From positions 248,001-312,000 of the forward strand of contig CAVULO010000010.1 of assembly GCA_963742345.1 (NCBI GenBank): a stretch of 64,000 nucleotides of DNA, read 5' to 3'. Origin of the DNA: Pseudolabrys sp963742345 (GTDB lineage Bacteria > Pseudomonadota > Alphaproteobacteria > Rhizobiales > Xanthobacteraceae). A program made the translations under genes and the position numbers. Shown here in pieces: positions 7,552 through 16,234 of the stretch (positions are counted from its first letter, which is position 1; each line of letters opens with the position of its first letter). Under the pieces are notes generated by a model that was not told the DNA's origin, made no database searches, and saw only the letters and a program-made list of their open reading frames with translations.

Positions 7552-8904
7552 ATGCCTGCAAAGCATCACAACGCGCCGCTTCCGCAGCCGATTTTTCACG
7601 AACCGATCTTCAGCGAAGACGAGACGCTGCCGAGCCCAACCGGTTTCGATACAGAGCATCCGAAAGACAATGCGACCTATGCCGAAGTCAAAAAGTTGCT
7701 GACAAAGGAAGTTGTCGCGATTCCTAAATCGCGCGCCGCCGACGATGCGCTGGTCAGCCTGCAAGATGCCTACGGCAGCAATCACGGACCGCTCGTGATC
7801 GGAAAGATCAAGACCGCAAAAAAAATCATCTTCCACACCTGCGGTGATTCGGGCGCATCTGAGGCGCGCAAATACCGCAACGAGCTGAAAGTCTCCGATC
7901 AGGTGACGGTCGATTGCGCCCAGTCGGACGAAGCCAATCGCCCGGCCTTCCTCTTCCATCTCGGCGACGTGGTCTACAATTTCGGCGAGTCCCAATATTA
8001 TTACGACCAGTTCTACGACGCATTTCGCAACTACCCCGCCCCGATCTTCGCGATTCCGGGCAACCACGATTCATTCGTCGTTCCCGATACGCCGGACGAT
8101 CAAAAACCTCTCGCGATATTCCAGCGTAATTTTTGCGCAAAGCATCCGGTCATCACGAACGAGGCGCGATCGCTCCATCGCACCGCGATGATCCAACCGG
8201 GGGTCTATTTTGCGCTGGACGCTCCATTCGTGCGAATCATCGGCCTGTTCAGCAACGCGCTGGAAGACCCCGGCGTGATTTCGAACGAGGACGGCAAGTG
8301 GCCCGTTGTCAACAATGACCAACTGGATTTTCTTTCGGCTCAACTCAAGCGCATCAAAACCGAGAACTACAAAGGCGCAGTGCTGCTTGCCGTTCATCAT
8401 CCGCCCTACACCTACATGCCCCCGCCGAAAAAAGGGGCCGGCGGTAACCACAGCCCGAGCGTCGTTATGCTCAGCCAGATTGACGAGGTTTGCCTGAAAG
8501 AAGGCGTTTATCCGCATGCCGTCCTGTCGGCGCATGCCCACAACTATCAACGCTACACGCGCACCATCCAGTTCGGCGGGCGCGAAATCGATGTGCCCTT
8601 CATCGTCTGCGGTGACGGTGGCCACAACGTCAACCCGGTGGTGCGCGCGAAGAAGGGACAGCCGGCGCAGGAGCCCCACCCCGGCAGCCGCGTCGATTAT
8701 ATGGAGTGGAAAAAAGCTGCGATCACGGCCAAAGAGCTTTGGCTCGAGAAATACAACGACACCAATTACGGCTATCTGCGGATTCACGTCGACGAGAAGG
8801 AACTCGTGATTGGATTTCACCAGGTCGGGGCGAGCACGCTGGCGCAGTCACGCTACGACATGGTGACGCTCAACCTGGCCGACCAAAAAATGGTGTCGAA
8901 CTAG
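7552..8904 (+). CDS. Metallophosphoesterase (calcineurin-like)
   Basis: This large cytoplasmic phosphoesterase has 450 residues from ATG 7552, which is preceded by an AGGGAG ribosome site; in-frame starts exist at 7516 and 7525. Metal-site motifs occur in order: TCGDSGASE, FHLGDVVYNFG, IPGNHDSF, LAVHHPPYTY and SAHAHNYQRY. Together these give the GD / GDxxY / GNHD / H / HxH set of purple-acid-phosphatase-like enzymes. There is no signal peptide. Substrate unknown. The gene stands alone. Confidence 0.85.
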   Translation: MPAKHHNAPLPQPIFHEPIFSEDETLPSPTGFDTEHPKDNATYAEVKKLLTKEVVAIPKSRAADDALVSLQDAYGSNHGPLVIGKIKTAKKIIFHTCGDSGASEARKYRNELKVSDQVTVDCAQSDEANRPAFLFHLGDVVYNFGESQYYYDQFYDAFRNYPAPIFAIPGNHDSFVVPDTPDDQKPLAIFQRNFCAKHPVITNEARSLHRTAMIQPGVYFALDAPFVRIIGLFSNALEDPGVISNEDGKWPVVNNDQLDFLSAQLKRIKTENYKGAVLLAVHHPPYTYMPPPKKGAGGNHSPSVVMLSQIDEVCLKEGVYPHAVLSAHAHNYQRYTRTIQFGGREIDVPFIVCGDGGHNVNPVVRAKKGQPAQEPHPGSRVDYMEWKKAAITAKELWLEKYNDTNYGYLRIHVDEKELVIGFHQVGASTLAQSRYDMVTLNLADQKMVSN

Positions 8905-9228
8905 GCGCGCCGCTAGCGATTGAACCTTCACAGCGAATGGCCGCGGCGGCAGGTGCATCGGCCGCCTAAAACGGAGCCGCCGGGACAGAGCCCGGCGCCT
9001 TGCGTCAATCGTTTAGCTTTCCGACCTGCCTTCGGTTTGGAATATTGACTTAGAATTTGTAGTTCACGCCAAAACGGACGCATTGCACGTCGGCCAGTCC
9101 TGCCATCAGCGGTAAGCACCGTCCCCGGCATCGTTCCCTCCCCGTTTTTATGGCAACAATCTAGCACCGGCGTGCGATGCCGGTCCGCCCTTTCCTCGCC
9201 ACAGGACTCGTCCCATATTCGGGGTGCA
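8905..9228. other. Intergenic region before uvrB
   Basis: This is 324 bases without a convincing complete gene. It holds a GC-rich hairpin near 8985-9005 and, on the minus strand, a stop at 9050 preceded by codons for V-R-F-G-V-N-Y-K-F. That resembles the closing strand of Omp25/31-type beta-barrels such as the one ending at 42380. The uvrB promoter must lie in the right-hand half; I cannot place it. Confidence 0.4.
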
Positions 9229-12075
9229 ATGGCGAAAAATCCCGACAAGTCGAAGAATTTGCCGAAGAAGGACCCGGCGCGGCCGACGCGCGCCAAGGCC
9301 GCACGCCCCGACGACAAACCGACTCCGGATGCGCTCGCAAACCTGCTCAACCCCGGCATCGGCCGCGGCACAGCGGGTATGGGGTCCGGCACGGGGCTAC
9401 AGCAGCCACCCGACAATTCGTGGGACCGTCGCCGCGATTTCTCGGAGGCGCACAAAGCGCGCAAGTCCACACCGAAGGAATTCAACGAGGCTCCGCAGCG
9501 CGACTACACGGCGTCACCTATCACGGGCCTCGATCCGCAACTGGCGCAGGAATTGGGTTTGGGTGACGACGAGGTGACGCCCGCGCCCGCGGCCGGGAAG
9601 GACGATCCAAAATATCGCCTGCCGCGCGCCGATCTGCCGACGCAGCCGGGTGGCTTTGCCGGCATCGCGAGCCAGCAGTCGCTCGAAAGACTGTTACGTG
9701 AAGGCCGGCCGGAATTTTCCACCGTGCCGTGGACGCCGCACCGGCCGCCGCGTCCGGAAAAATCCGAAGGTGGCAAACGCTTTGTCATCGCGTCCGACTT
9801 CGAGCCGAAGGGCGATCAGCCGCAGGCAATCAAGGACCTGGTCGAAGGCGTGCAGCGCCACGATCGCACGCAAGTGCTGCTCGGGGTCACCGGCTCGGGA
9901 AAAACATTCACAATGGCCAAGGTGATCGAGGCGACGCAGCGCCCTGCCCTCATTCTCGCGCCCAACAAGACGCTGGCGGCGCAGCTCTACGGCGAGTTCA
10001 AGTCGTTCTTTCCCGACAATGCGGTCGAATATTTCGTCAGTTACTACGACTATTATCAGCCGGAAGCCTACGTCCCGCGCACCGATACCTATATCGAGAA
10101 GGAATCCTCCATCAATGAGCAGATCGACCGCATGCGCCATTCGGCGACGCGCGCGCTGCTCGAACGCGACGACGTGGTGATCGTCGCCTCGGTGTCGTGC
10201 ATCTACGGCATCGGCTCGGTGGAAACCTATTCGGCGATGACGTTCACGCTCAAACAGGGCGGAAAGATCGACCAGCGCCAGTTGCTCGCCGATCTGGTGG
10301 CGCTGCAATATAAGCGCTCGGGCGGCGATTTCTTCCGCGGCTCGTTCCGTGTACGCGGCGACACGGTCGATATTTTCCCGGCGCACTATGAAGACCGCGC
10401 CTGGCGCGTCCATCTGTTCGGTGACGAGATCGAAAAGATCGAGGAGATGGATCCGCTCACCGGCCAGAAGACCGACGAGCTCGACTTCGTAAAGATCTAT
10501 GCCAATTCGCACTACGTGACGCCGCGTCCGACGCTCATCCAGGCCATGGCGGGCATCAAGCACGAACTGCGCGGGCGCCTCGACCAGCTCAACGCCGCCG
10601 GCCGCCTTCTGGAGGCGCAGCGGCTCGAACAGCGCACGATCTTCGATCTTGAAATGATGGAAGCCACCGGCTCCTGCGCGGGCATCGAGAACTATTCGCG
10701 CTATCTCACCGGCCGCAAGCCGGGCGAGCCACCCCCGACGCTGTTCGAATATGTGCCCGACAACGCGCTGGTCTTCGCGGACGAAAGCCACGTCACCGTC
10801 CCGCAGCTCGGCGGCATGTTCCGCGGCGACTTCCGCCGTAAGGCGACGCTGGCCGAATACGGATTCCGCCTGCCCTCCTGCATGGACAACCGGCCGCTGC
10901 GCTTCGAGGAATGGGACGCCATGCGCCCGCAAACGATGGCGGTATCCGCAACGCCCGGCCCGTGGGAAATGGAGGAAGCGCGCGGCGTGTTCGTCGAGCA
11001 GGTGATCCGCCCCACCGGCCTGATCGACCCGCCGGTGGAGATTCGCCCCGCGCGCCTGCAAGTCGACGATCTGGTCGGCGAGGTGCGTCAGGTCGCGCAA
11101 AAAGGTTTCCGCTCGCTCGTCACCGTGCTCACCAAGCGCATGGCAGAAGACCTCACCGAATACCTGCATGAGCAGGGAATTCGCGTGCGTTACATGCACA
11201 GCGATATCGACACGCTGGAGCGTATCGAGATCATCCGCGACCTGCGCCTTGGCGCCTTTGACGCGCTGGTCGGCATCAACCTGCTGCGCGAGGGCCTCGA
11301 CATTCCGGAATGCGCGCTGGTCGCCATTCTCGACGCAGACAAAGAGGGATTTCTTCGCAGCGAAACGAGCCTGATCCAGACCATCGGCCGCGCGGCGCGC
11401 AATGTGGATGGCAAGGTGATTCTCTATGCCGATGCGGTGACGGGCTCGATGCAGCGCGCAATCGAGGAGACCAACCGGCGGCGCGAGAAGCAGGTGGAAT
11501 ACAACACCGCGAACGGCATCACGCCGGAAAGCATCAAGCGCTCGATCCACGACATTCTCAACAGCGTGTACGAACGCGACCACGTGCTGATCGCGACTGG
11601 CGCGGCCGGCACCGGCGAGTTCGCCGACGCCGCCACCATCGGGCACAATCTGGAGGCGGTCGTTGCCGATCTGGAGACGCGCATGCGTGAAGCCGCCGCC
11701 GATCTCGACTTCGAGGAAGCCGCGCGGCTACGCGACGAGATCAAGCGCCTGCGCGCCACCGAGCTGGCGGTGCTCGACAATCCCACCGCGCGGGACGTCG
11801 TCATTGCGCAGGATCCAAAACTGCGGCGCGCCGTGACAAAAGCGCGAAGCGCATCTTCAACAAATAGGCCGCACAAGCCGCATCTCGACGAGATGGGCAT
11901 TGCACTGTCACACGAAGTGCGGCCGCATCGCTCCGGCAAAGGGCCGCACAAGCCGACGCTCGATGAAATGGGTCCAGGCGTGGAAGCAATCCCGGCGCGC
12001 ACGAAGGATAGCCCGCGCTCGACGATGGGCCGTCCGGGAATGCGCGGCGGCTTCAAGCCGCGAGGGCGGCGTTAA
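9229..12075 (+). CDS. uvrB: Excinuclease ABC subunit B
   Basis: UvrB is the DNA-damage-verifying helicase of nucleotide excision repair; it is loaded by UvrA and recruits UvrC. From ATG 9229 the product is 948 residues against about 670 in E. coli. Residues 1 to about 180 are a hydrophilic Pro/Lys/Arg-rich extension, as in other Rhizobiales. Then follow the Walker A GVTGSGKTFT (about 220), the beta-hairpin YYDYYQPEAYVP (about 280), helicase motifs including DESH and QTIGRAARN, and a UVR domain (LDFEEAARLRDEIKRLR) near 830. The tail holds two HKPxLDEMG repeats and an Arg/Gly-rich end. uvrC lies elsewhere in the window. Confidence 0.97.
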   Translation: MAKNPDKSKNLPKKDPARPTRAKAARPDDKPTPDALANLLNPGIGRGTAGMGSGTGLQQPPDNSWDRRRDFSEAHKARKSTPKEFNEAPQRDYTASPITGLDPQLAQELGLGDDEVTPAPAAGKDDPKYRLPRADLPTQPGGFAGIASQQSLERLLREGRPEFSTVPWTPHRPPRPEKSEGGKRFVIASDFEPKGDQPQAIKDLVEGVQRHDRTQVLLGVTGSGKTFTMAKVIEATQRPALILAPNKTLAAQLYGEFKSFFPDNAVEYFVSYYDYYQPEAYVPRTDTYIEKESSINEQIDRMRHSATRALLERDDVVIVASVSCIYGIGSVETYSAMTFTLKQGGKIDQRQLLADLVALQYKRSGGDFFRGSFRVRGDTVDIFPAHYEDRAWRVHLFGDEIEKIEEMDPLTGQKTDELDFVKIYANSHYVTPRPTLIQAMAGIKHELRGRLDQLNAAGRLLEAQRLEQRTIFDLEMMEATGSCAGIENYSRYLTGRKPGEPPPTLFEYVPDNALVFADESHVTVPQLGGMFRGDFRRKATLAEYGFRLPSCMDNRPLRFEEWDAMRPQTMAVSATPGPWEMEEARGVFVEQVIRPTGLIDPPVEIRPARLQVDDLVGEVRQVAQKGFRSLVTVLTKRMAEDLTEYLHEQGIRVRYMHSDIDTLERIEIIRDLRLGAFDALVGINLLREGLDIPECALVAILDADKEGFLRSETSLIQTIGRAARNVDGKVILYADAVTGSMQRAIEETNRRREKQVEYNTANGITPESIKRSIHDILNSVYERDHVLIATGAAGTGEFADAATIGHNLEAVVADLETRMREAAADLDFEEAARLRDEIKRLRATELAVLDNPTARDVVIAQDPKLRRAVTKARSASSTNRPHKPHLDEMGIALSHEVRPHRSGKGPHKPTLDEMGPGVEAIPARTKDSPRSTMGRPGMRGGFKPRGRR

Positions 12076-12078
12076 CGT

Positions 12079-12357
12079 CTAGTATCTGACGCGATAACGG
12101 GAGTGCCGGGGCCGACCATAGCCGTAGGCATAGGCACGATCATCAAAGGGATAGTGATAAATGAATCCGTCGTATGCGTAGAGGCAGTAATAACCTGCCC
12201 AGGCGCATCGGTCGCGCCAACTCCAGTATTGCCACGCTGACCTGACATGCCCGCCGCCAGGCCTGCCAACCGGCCCGAGCTCCGCCGCTTCTGACGGTGC
12301 ACATGCGGTACCGAAAACAGCCGCTACGATCGCAGTTGCAAATATCAGTCGTTTCAT
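12079..12357 (-). CDS. Small exported Tyr/Gly-rich hypothetical protein
   Basis: This 92-residue protein has a signal peptide (MKRLIFATAIVAAVFGTACA). A cysteine follows G-T-A, which is only a weak lipobox. The mature part is rich in Gly, Arg, Trp and Tyr (GYYCLYAYDGFIYHYPF). It resembles small secreted envelope proteins of Bradyrhizobiaceae. I chose the ATG at 12357 because it begins the signal peptide; the frame is open 24 codons further up. It is convergent with uvrB, three bases apart. No function can be assigned. Confidence 0.6.
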   Translation of the reverse strand: MKRLIFATAIVAAVFGTACAPSEAAELGPVGRPGGGHVRSAWQYWSWRDRCAWAGYYCLYAYDGFIYHYPFDDRAYAYGYGRPRHSRYRVRY

Positions 12358-12488
12358 GGCGATGACAGAGGCGTCCAAATGAACTTTGGACATACTGTCT
12401 CTACAAACTGAGCGCGGATGGCAAATCAAAACGGCCGAATTGGTTAAGTATCGGCAGATGATTTTCCTTAATAATTTCCCGCAATCCG

Positions 12489-12890
12489 TCAGATGGATTC
12501 GCCGCCGCCTTCCAGCACAGCGTATTGGACCATGTCCGACACGCGTTCCCAGGAACTTCCGTTGAAGCCCGCAACGACGTTGATGCGCACGATCTGCACG
12601 AGCTCGTTCTGAAGTTTCACGGTACCCATGGTGTGGTCACGGATGTAGACGATCGCTGCAACGCCGCAGGCGCGTTTCCCGCGTGCGTTGGCATTGACCG
12701 CGTGCATCGCCTGTTCAGGCCGGGTGCCCCTGCCGCGTAGCTTGACGAATTGCGCCGCCTGCTCGGACGTGTTGCAGATAATGCCAACGCCAACAGCCGC
12801 ATCGCCGTCCGCCGGCGATTGTGTCGGCCCGTCCGCCCGCGCGGCGCAGACAAACATGGCGGCTACGACCGCCACCGAAAAAACACGCAT
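12489..12890 (-). CDS. Exported hypothetical protein
   Basis: The start at 12890 follows a near-perfect ribosome site, GGAGGTAACA directly before ATG. The 133-residue product has a signal peptide cleaved around A-A-R-A and a mature domain with two cysteines (VGIICNTSEQAAQF, GKRACGVAAI). I do not recognise a named family. The strong start and the fit of the signal peptide make it a real gene. Confidence 0.7.
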   Translation of the reverse strand: MRVFSVAVVAAMFVCAARADGPTQSPADGDAAVGVGIICNTSEQAAQFVKLRGRGTRPEQAMHAVNANARGKRACGVAAIVYIRDHTMGTVKLQNELVQIVRINVVAGFNGSSWERVSDMVQYAVLEGGGESI

Positions 12891-13069
12891 TGTTACCTCC
12901 AGAACGTGATTCCCGCATTTCGTTTGCAGGATCAACGTCCCCGTGCAGGGAGCGGTTCGTGAGCGTGCACGCGATTGTGAAGCGGTTCCACGGGCGTTGC
13001 GTATATGGGTCATTTCGGGCAAATAGCCGGACCCCTGCCAAGGCGCAGCGGCTTTGATCCGAAATTCAA

Positions 13070-13453
13070 ATGTCCGGAATGCATCGTATGAACTCTTTGA
13101 TTTTCAGCACCCACAAGTTCGTTGCAGCAGCGCGCTTTGCGTTGTTTGCCGCCTGCGCGCTGACGCTTGCCGCCTGCGAAACCGACGGCACCGGCTCGAG
13201 CGCGGCCGATGCGCCCAAGGCGGAAGTCGCTGCCAGCAAGCCGGACGTAGCCGCAGCCAAACCCCAGGCTGCCAAGCCCCCGGAGCCGGTCCAGGACGCA
13301 GAGCCTATGACGCGCTCCCGCGCCGCGCGGGAATGCTGGATGCGAACCGAAAAGGGCAACGCCCACGAGGATCTCGACAAGCGCGCGGACCTCGTCAACA
13401 AATGTATCGACGACAAGATGAAGGCCGCGGCCGCACCGGCGCCGAAGACCTGA
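13070..13453 (+). CDS. Small lipoprotein
   Basis: This 127-residue protein has a lipoprotein signal peptide with lipobox L-A-A-C at about residues 33-36, an Ala/Pro/Lys-rich linker, and a short conserved-looking domain (RAARECWMRTEKG, then ADLVNKCIDDKMK) with two cysteines. Starts at 13079 and 13088 are also possible and would shorten only the pre-signal part. It is probably anchored in the membrane by acylation; the Lgt enzyme that would do this is encoded at 23400. Function unknown. Confidence 0.7.
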   Translation: MSGMHRMNSLIFSTHKFVAAARFALFAACALTLAACETDGTGSSAADAPKAEVAASKPDVAAAKPQAAKPPEPVQDAEPMTRSRAARECWMRTEKGNAHEDLDKRADLVNKCIDDKMKAAAAPAPKT

Positions 13454-13540
13454 GCTAATCCTGAGGATTACCGCAAATCCCCTTGCGCCGGGCGGCGCGG
13501 CGGTTAGCATTCGGCACTTCCAGACCTTCAGGAGGACGCG

Positions 13541-13690
13541 ATGGCAAAAGGTCAGATGCGAGCCGTCAAGGAAAAGAAAAAGCCGAAAGCCGACAAAGAC
13601 AAGCCCAAACAGCTCTCCGCCTACAAGCTGGCGCAGATGCAGGGTTCATCCGGCAGCCCCTACAGCACTCCGCCCGGCAAAAAGCCCTGA
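13541..13690 (+). CDS. 49-residue lysine-rich small protein
   Basis: A strong AGGAGG site ends about five bases before ATG 13541. The product is 49 residues with a very basic N-terminal half (many K-K and K-P-K-A-D-K blocks) and a Ser/Pro-rich end that closes on G-K-K-P. I recall similar tiny proteins in Rhizobiales but know of no function. Nucleic-acid binding is possible from the charge alone. It overlaps the end of the opposite-strand frame that starts at 14036. Confidence 0.6.
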   Translation: MAKGQMRAVKEKKKPKADKDKPKQLSAYKLAQMQGSSGSPYSTPPGKKP

Positions 13691-14036
13691 GCCTCAGCGC
13701 TGGCCGGACGTACCAATTTTCAGATTCTGCCGGCAGTTCCTGGACCTGCTTGGCCATTTCCAGACAGGTCAGTAATTCGACATAACTCGGAGCGTGGTCG
13801 AGCGCGGCAAAGTTCGTGCAGTTGGCCCGCTGGGTGACAGAGTACTGGGACCATTCCTGCTCGAGCTTGGTGTGCGCGTCGTTTTCGTCACACTGGCACG
13901 CTGACGAGTCTCGTCCCGGCAAAGTGGCTGCGACGGCCGCAGGCCGGCAGGTCTTCTCGACGTTGAATTTCGGCACCGTGTCCGCAGCCAGAACGATGTG
14001 CGACGCGGTCAAGATAATCGGCAATAGCGCGGGCAT
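13566..14036 (-). CDS. Exported hypothetical protein with conserved cysteines
   Basis: A signal peptide (MPALLPIILTASHIVLA) precedes a roughly 90-residue domain with a C-R-A-A region, S-A-C-Q-C-D-E-N-D-A, RANCTNFAAL and SYVELLTCLEMAK. This matches a small periplasmic family seen in Bradyrhizobium. The last 45 codons run over the 49-residue gene on the other strand and look unlike protein. A one-base slip near 13730 would end the gene at 13694 instead, just clear of its neighbour. I trust the N-terminal 110 residues only. Confidence 0.6.
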   Translation of the reverse strand: MPALLPIILTASHIVLAADTVPKFNVEKTCRPAAVAATLPGRDSSACQCDENDAHTKLEQEWSQYSVTQRANCTNFAALDHAPSYVELLTCLEMAKQVQELPAESENWYVRPALRLRAFCRAECCRGCRMNPASAPACRRRAVWACLCRLSAFSFP

Positions 14037-14166
14037 GGTCGTGCTCCCATTACGCCGCCTCCCGAAGTCCTAAGGTAATTCCTCAGCCAGGTTCCGGTTT
14101 CACGTCACCTTGAACCTTTTAGCCAGTCCGGCCGACCAACGAAGGTAACTTCGGGAGGGTCGAGCC

Positions 14167-14529
14167 GTGCTCAAGCGATTTGTGCTCGCATTTCTTGTCT
14201 TCGTCGGGCTTATCGTGCCTGCCAGCTTCGCGCCGGCGCTGCTGGCGGCGCCACCGGCGCATCCGGCGCCGGTACAGCTGCCGGGCTGCGACCGCAATCT
14301 CGCGGACGCCACCGCCAGCATTGCGTCCATGCAGGCGAGGATAAAGGGCCTCGGCAGCGCCGCAGGACCGGAAAACTGTACCGCCACGCGTCTTTATTTT
14401 CTCGAGGTGGTAAAGGCGCGCGCAGTCACCGCGCTATGCAAGAGCGGCGCGGAACGCGAACGCGATCTCGGCCGCCTGGATGCCGACGTTGCGCACATTA
14501 ATGAGGCGATCGCCGCGCGCTGCCTCTGA
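14167..14529 (+). CDS. Exported hypothetical protein
   Basis: The product is 120 residues from a GTG start, with GGGAGG about ten bases upstream. The signal peptide ends near L-L-A-A-P. The mature part has three cysteines (LPGCDRN, ENCTATR, ALCKSG) and a final cysteine in ARCL, with a helix pattern in DLGRLDADVAHINEAIA. It is probably a small periplasmic helical protein. I do not recognise the family. Confidence 0.6.
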   Translation: MLKRFVLAFLVFVGLIVPASFAPALLAAPPAHPAPVQLPGCDRNLADATASIASMQARIKGLGSAAGPENCTATRLYFLEVVKARAVTALCKSGAERERDLGRLDADVAHINEAIAARCL

Positions 14530-14588
14530 CTGAAAATGATCCAAGTTGCTCCACAGCTTCGCCAAAGTTCCGTGGCATAGGGCAACCA

Positions 14589-15527
14589 ATGCTTAACCGG
14601 TCCGCGCCGAGCATTGCGCGCACGACAACAACCGGATCGGCCGTTCGGGGGAGATTTTTGGGAATGCGGGCAAGCGCTCACTGCGCATTGTGGACGATCG
14701 GCGCGCTTATGCTCGCTGCCCCGCCGGCATTTGCGCAAGAGCCGACGCAAACGGACAATACGGCTCTCACTCCCGAAGCTCCGCTTACCCCGGAGGAAAG
14801 CGCATTGCTTGCCAATGCGCTCGTCTTCGACCCAGCAGCGCTGGCAACGCCACCGAAGAAACCCCTGCGCTTGCCCGGGACATCCGACAAGGGCTTCGAT
14901 GTCACCCGCACAGAGAAGGCGGACGGCTCATCCACGGTCGTTGTGAAGCAGCCGCTGCAAACGGAATGGAGCAATTCGGTCGGCGCCGATCTGGGTCCAT
15001 CGAACTCGAACGGCGGCCGGGCCTTTGATCATCCATTGCCAACGGCGCGCGATGGCTCCAGTTCAGGGGCCGCCTGGGCATCGCTCGGTGTACCGAATAT
15101 CGGCAGCGTGGATGCGCGTGTCGATCCTTCCAATGAACAAGGCAAAGTTGGCACGACGATCAAGCAGTCAATTCCGTTTGGCGGACGCTTCGCGGTGACG
15201 CTGCAAGACACGTATTCAGTCACCGAAACGCTTGGCCAGCCATCTGCCGGCCCCAACGATATCCCGTTGATGGCATTGCCTTCCACTTCGACGCCGCTGA
15301 CGCCTCAGGTGTTCGGCAACGAAAAGGCCGTCAAGTTCAACGTCCTGCCGACCGGCACCACGCTCGGTGCCGGTGTTGCAACCGCCAGCAATGACCCGGT
15401 CACCCACCACACGTTCAGCGCCGAACAAAAGCTTTATGGCCCACTCCAGGTAACGACAGCAGTCACCGACTTCGGCCAAGCCACCAGCAGCAAGAGCATT
15501 ACCGCCGGCTTCAAGCTGCATTGGTAG
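14589..15527 (+). CDS. Exported hypothetical protein, possibly outer-membrane
   Basis: This 312-residue frame shows a signal peptide around MRASAHCALWTIGALMLAAP ending at F-A-Q, so the true start may be ATG 14664 rather than 14589. The mature part is acidic and Pro-rich near the start, then rich in Gly, Thr and alternating hydrophobic residues (FAVTLQDTYSVTETLG, AVKFNVLPTGTTLGAGV), and it ends in A-G-F-K-L-H-W. A terminal aromatic residue after beta-strand-like segments suggests an outer-membrane protein. Uncharacterised relatives occur in Bradyrhizobium. Confidence 0.65.
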   Translation: MLNRSAPSIARTTTTGSAVRGRFLGMRASAHCALWTIGALMLAAPPAFAQEPTQTDNTALTPEAPLTPEESALLANALVFDPAALATPPKKPLRLPGTSDKGFDVTRTEKADGSSTVVVKQPLQTEWSNSVGADLGPSNSNGGRAFDHPLPTARDGSSSGAAWASLGVPNIGSVDARVDPSNEQGKVGTTIKQSIPFGGRFAVTLQDTYSVTETLGQPSAGPNDIPLMALPSTSTPLTPQVFGNEKAVKFNVLPTGTTLGAGVATASNDPVTHHTFSAEQKLYGPLQVTTAVTDFGQATSSKSITAGFKLHW

Positions 15528-15713
15528 TCTCGCCGGAAGCGCGAGCCGGTTTTCACAAAAGTCGTGCATAACTGGACTTCCAGCCATCATTTGCCGGAAA
15601 GTTCCATGAAGCCGCCCCCGCCCCGCCCCACGGCCGCCCAAGTCGCATGCGGCAATTGGCAGCAACTGGGGAGCGTTTGCGCAAAACATTTTGCGCTTCT
15701 GTAGGAGTTGACC

Positions 15714-16181
15714 ATGACGGCCATGAGACCCGAGCGGCTTGGTACGGACAGGGCAGTTCCCGAAAAAACCGGCCCGGAGGCATTTGCCCCGAATCGGAAG
15801 CCGCCGGACAGACTCAGCGATGTCGATCAGGCGGCGGCGAGCGCTTTCGAGGGTGAGATCCGCGAATTCGTCCGGCGCGATGTCGCCTTCCTCCGCCGGC
15901 AACGGTCCGACGCGGAGCCGGCACCCGAGCCGATCGCTGATAATCTCAATGTGCTAATCCGCCGGGTTTCCGGCGCGTCGATGGAAGAAATCGACCGGGT
16001 CATTCTTGAACTACAGGGCGTACGCGACATGCTTCGTAATGAAGGCGAGCGCGTCAGCCGGGAAATCGCCGGTTACGCAAGCCTGAGCCATGCAGCAATG
16101 ACCGCAATGAAAGTTATCGGCGACAGTCTGATGCAATGGAAAAGTGCGCCGAACGATTCCGGTCAGCGCCCGGCAGGCTGA
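15714..16181 (+). CDS. Hypothetical helical protein
   Basis: The product is 155 residues. ATG 15714 has AGGAG at about 15703; a TTG two codons earlier is less likely. There is no signal peptide. The central part (LNVLIRRVSGASMEEIDRVI, then LQGVRDMLRNEGERVSREIA) predicts amphipathic helices and perhaps a coiled coil. It is probably cytoplasmic. No known domain is recognised. Confidence 0.6.
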   Translation: MTAMRPERLGTDRAVPEKTGPEAFAPNRKPPDRLSDVDQAAASAFEGEIREFVRRDVAFLRRQRSDAEPAPEPIADNLNVLIRRVSGASMEEIDRVILELQGVRDMLRNEGERVSREIAGYASLSHAAMTAMKVIGDSLMQWKSAPNDSGQRPAG

Positions 16182-16234
16182 ATCCATGTGCACGAATATG
16201 CCATCGCCGGACATCCCGGCGATGGCTTGATATT

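Noticed and set aside
9694..11646. 650-codon open frame on the minus strand
   Set aside because: It is exactly antisense to uvrB, has no recognisable domain and an Arg/His-rich composition typical of the mirror of GC-rich genes.
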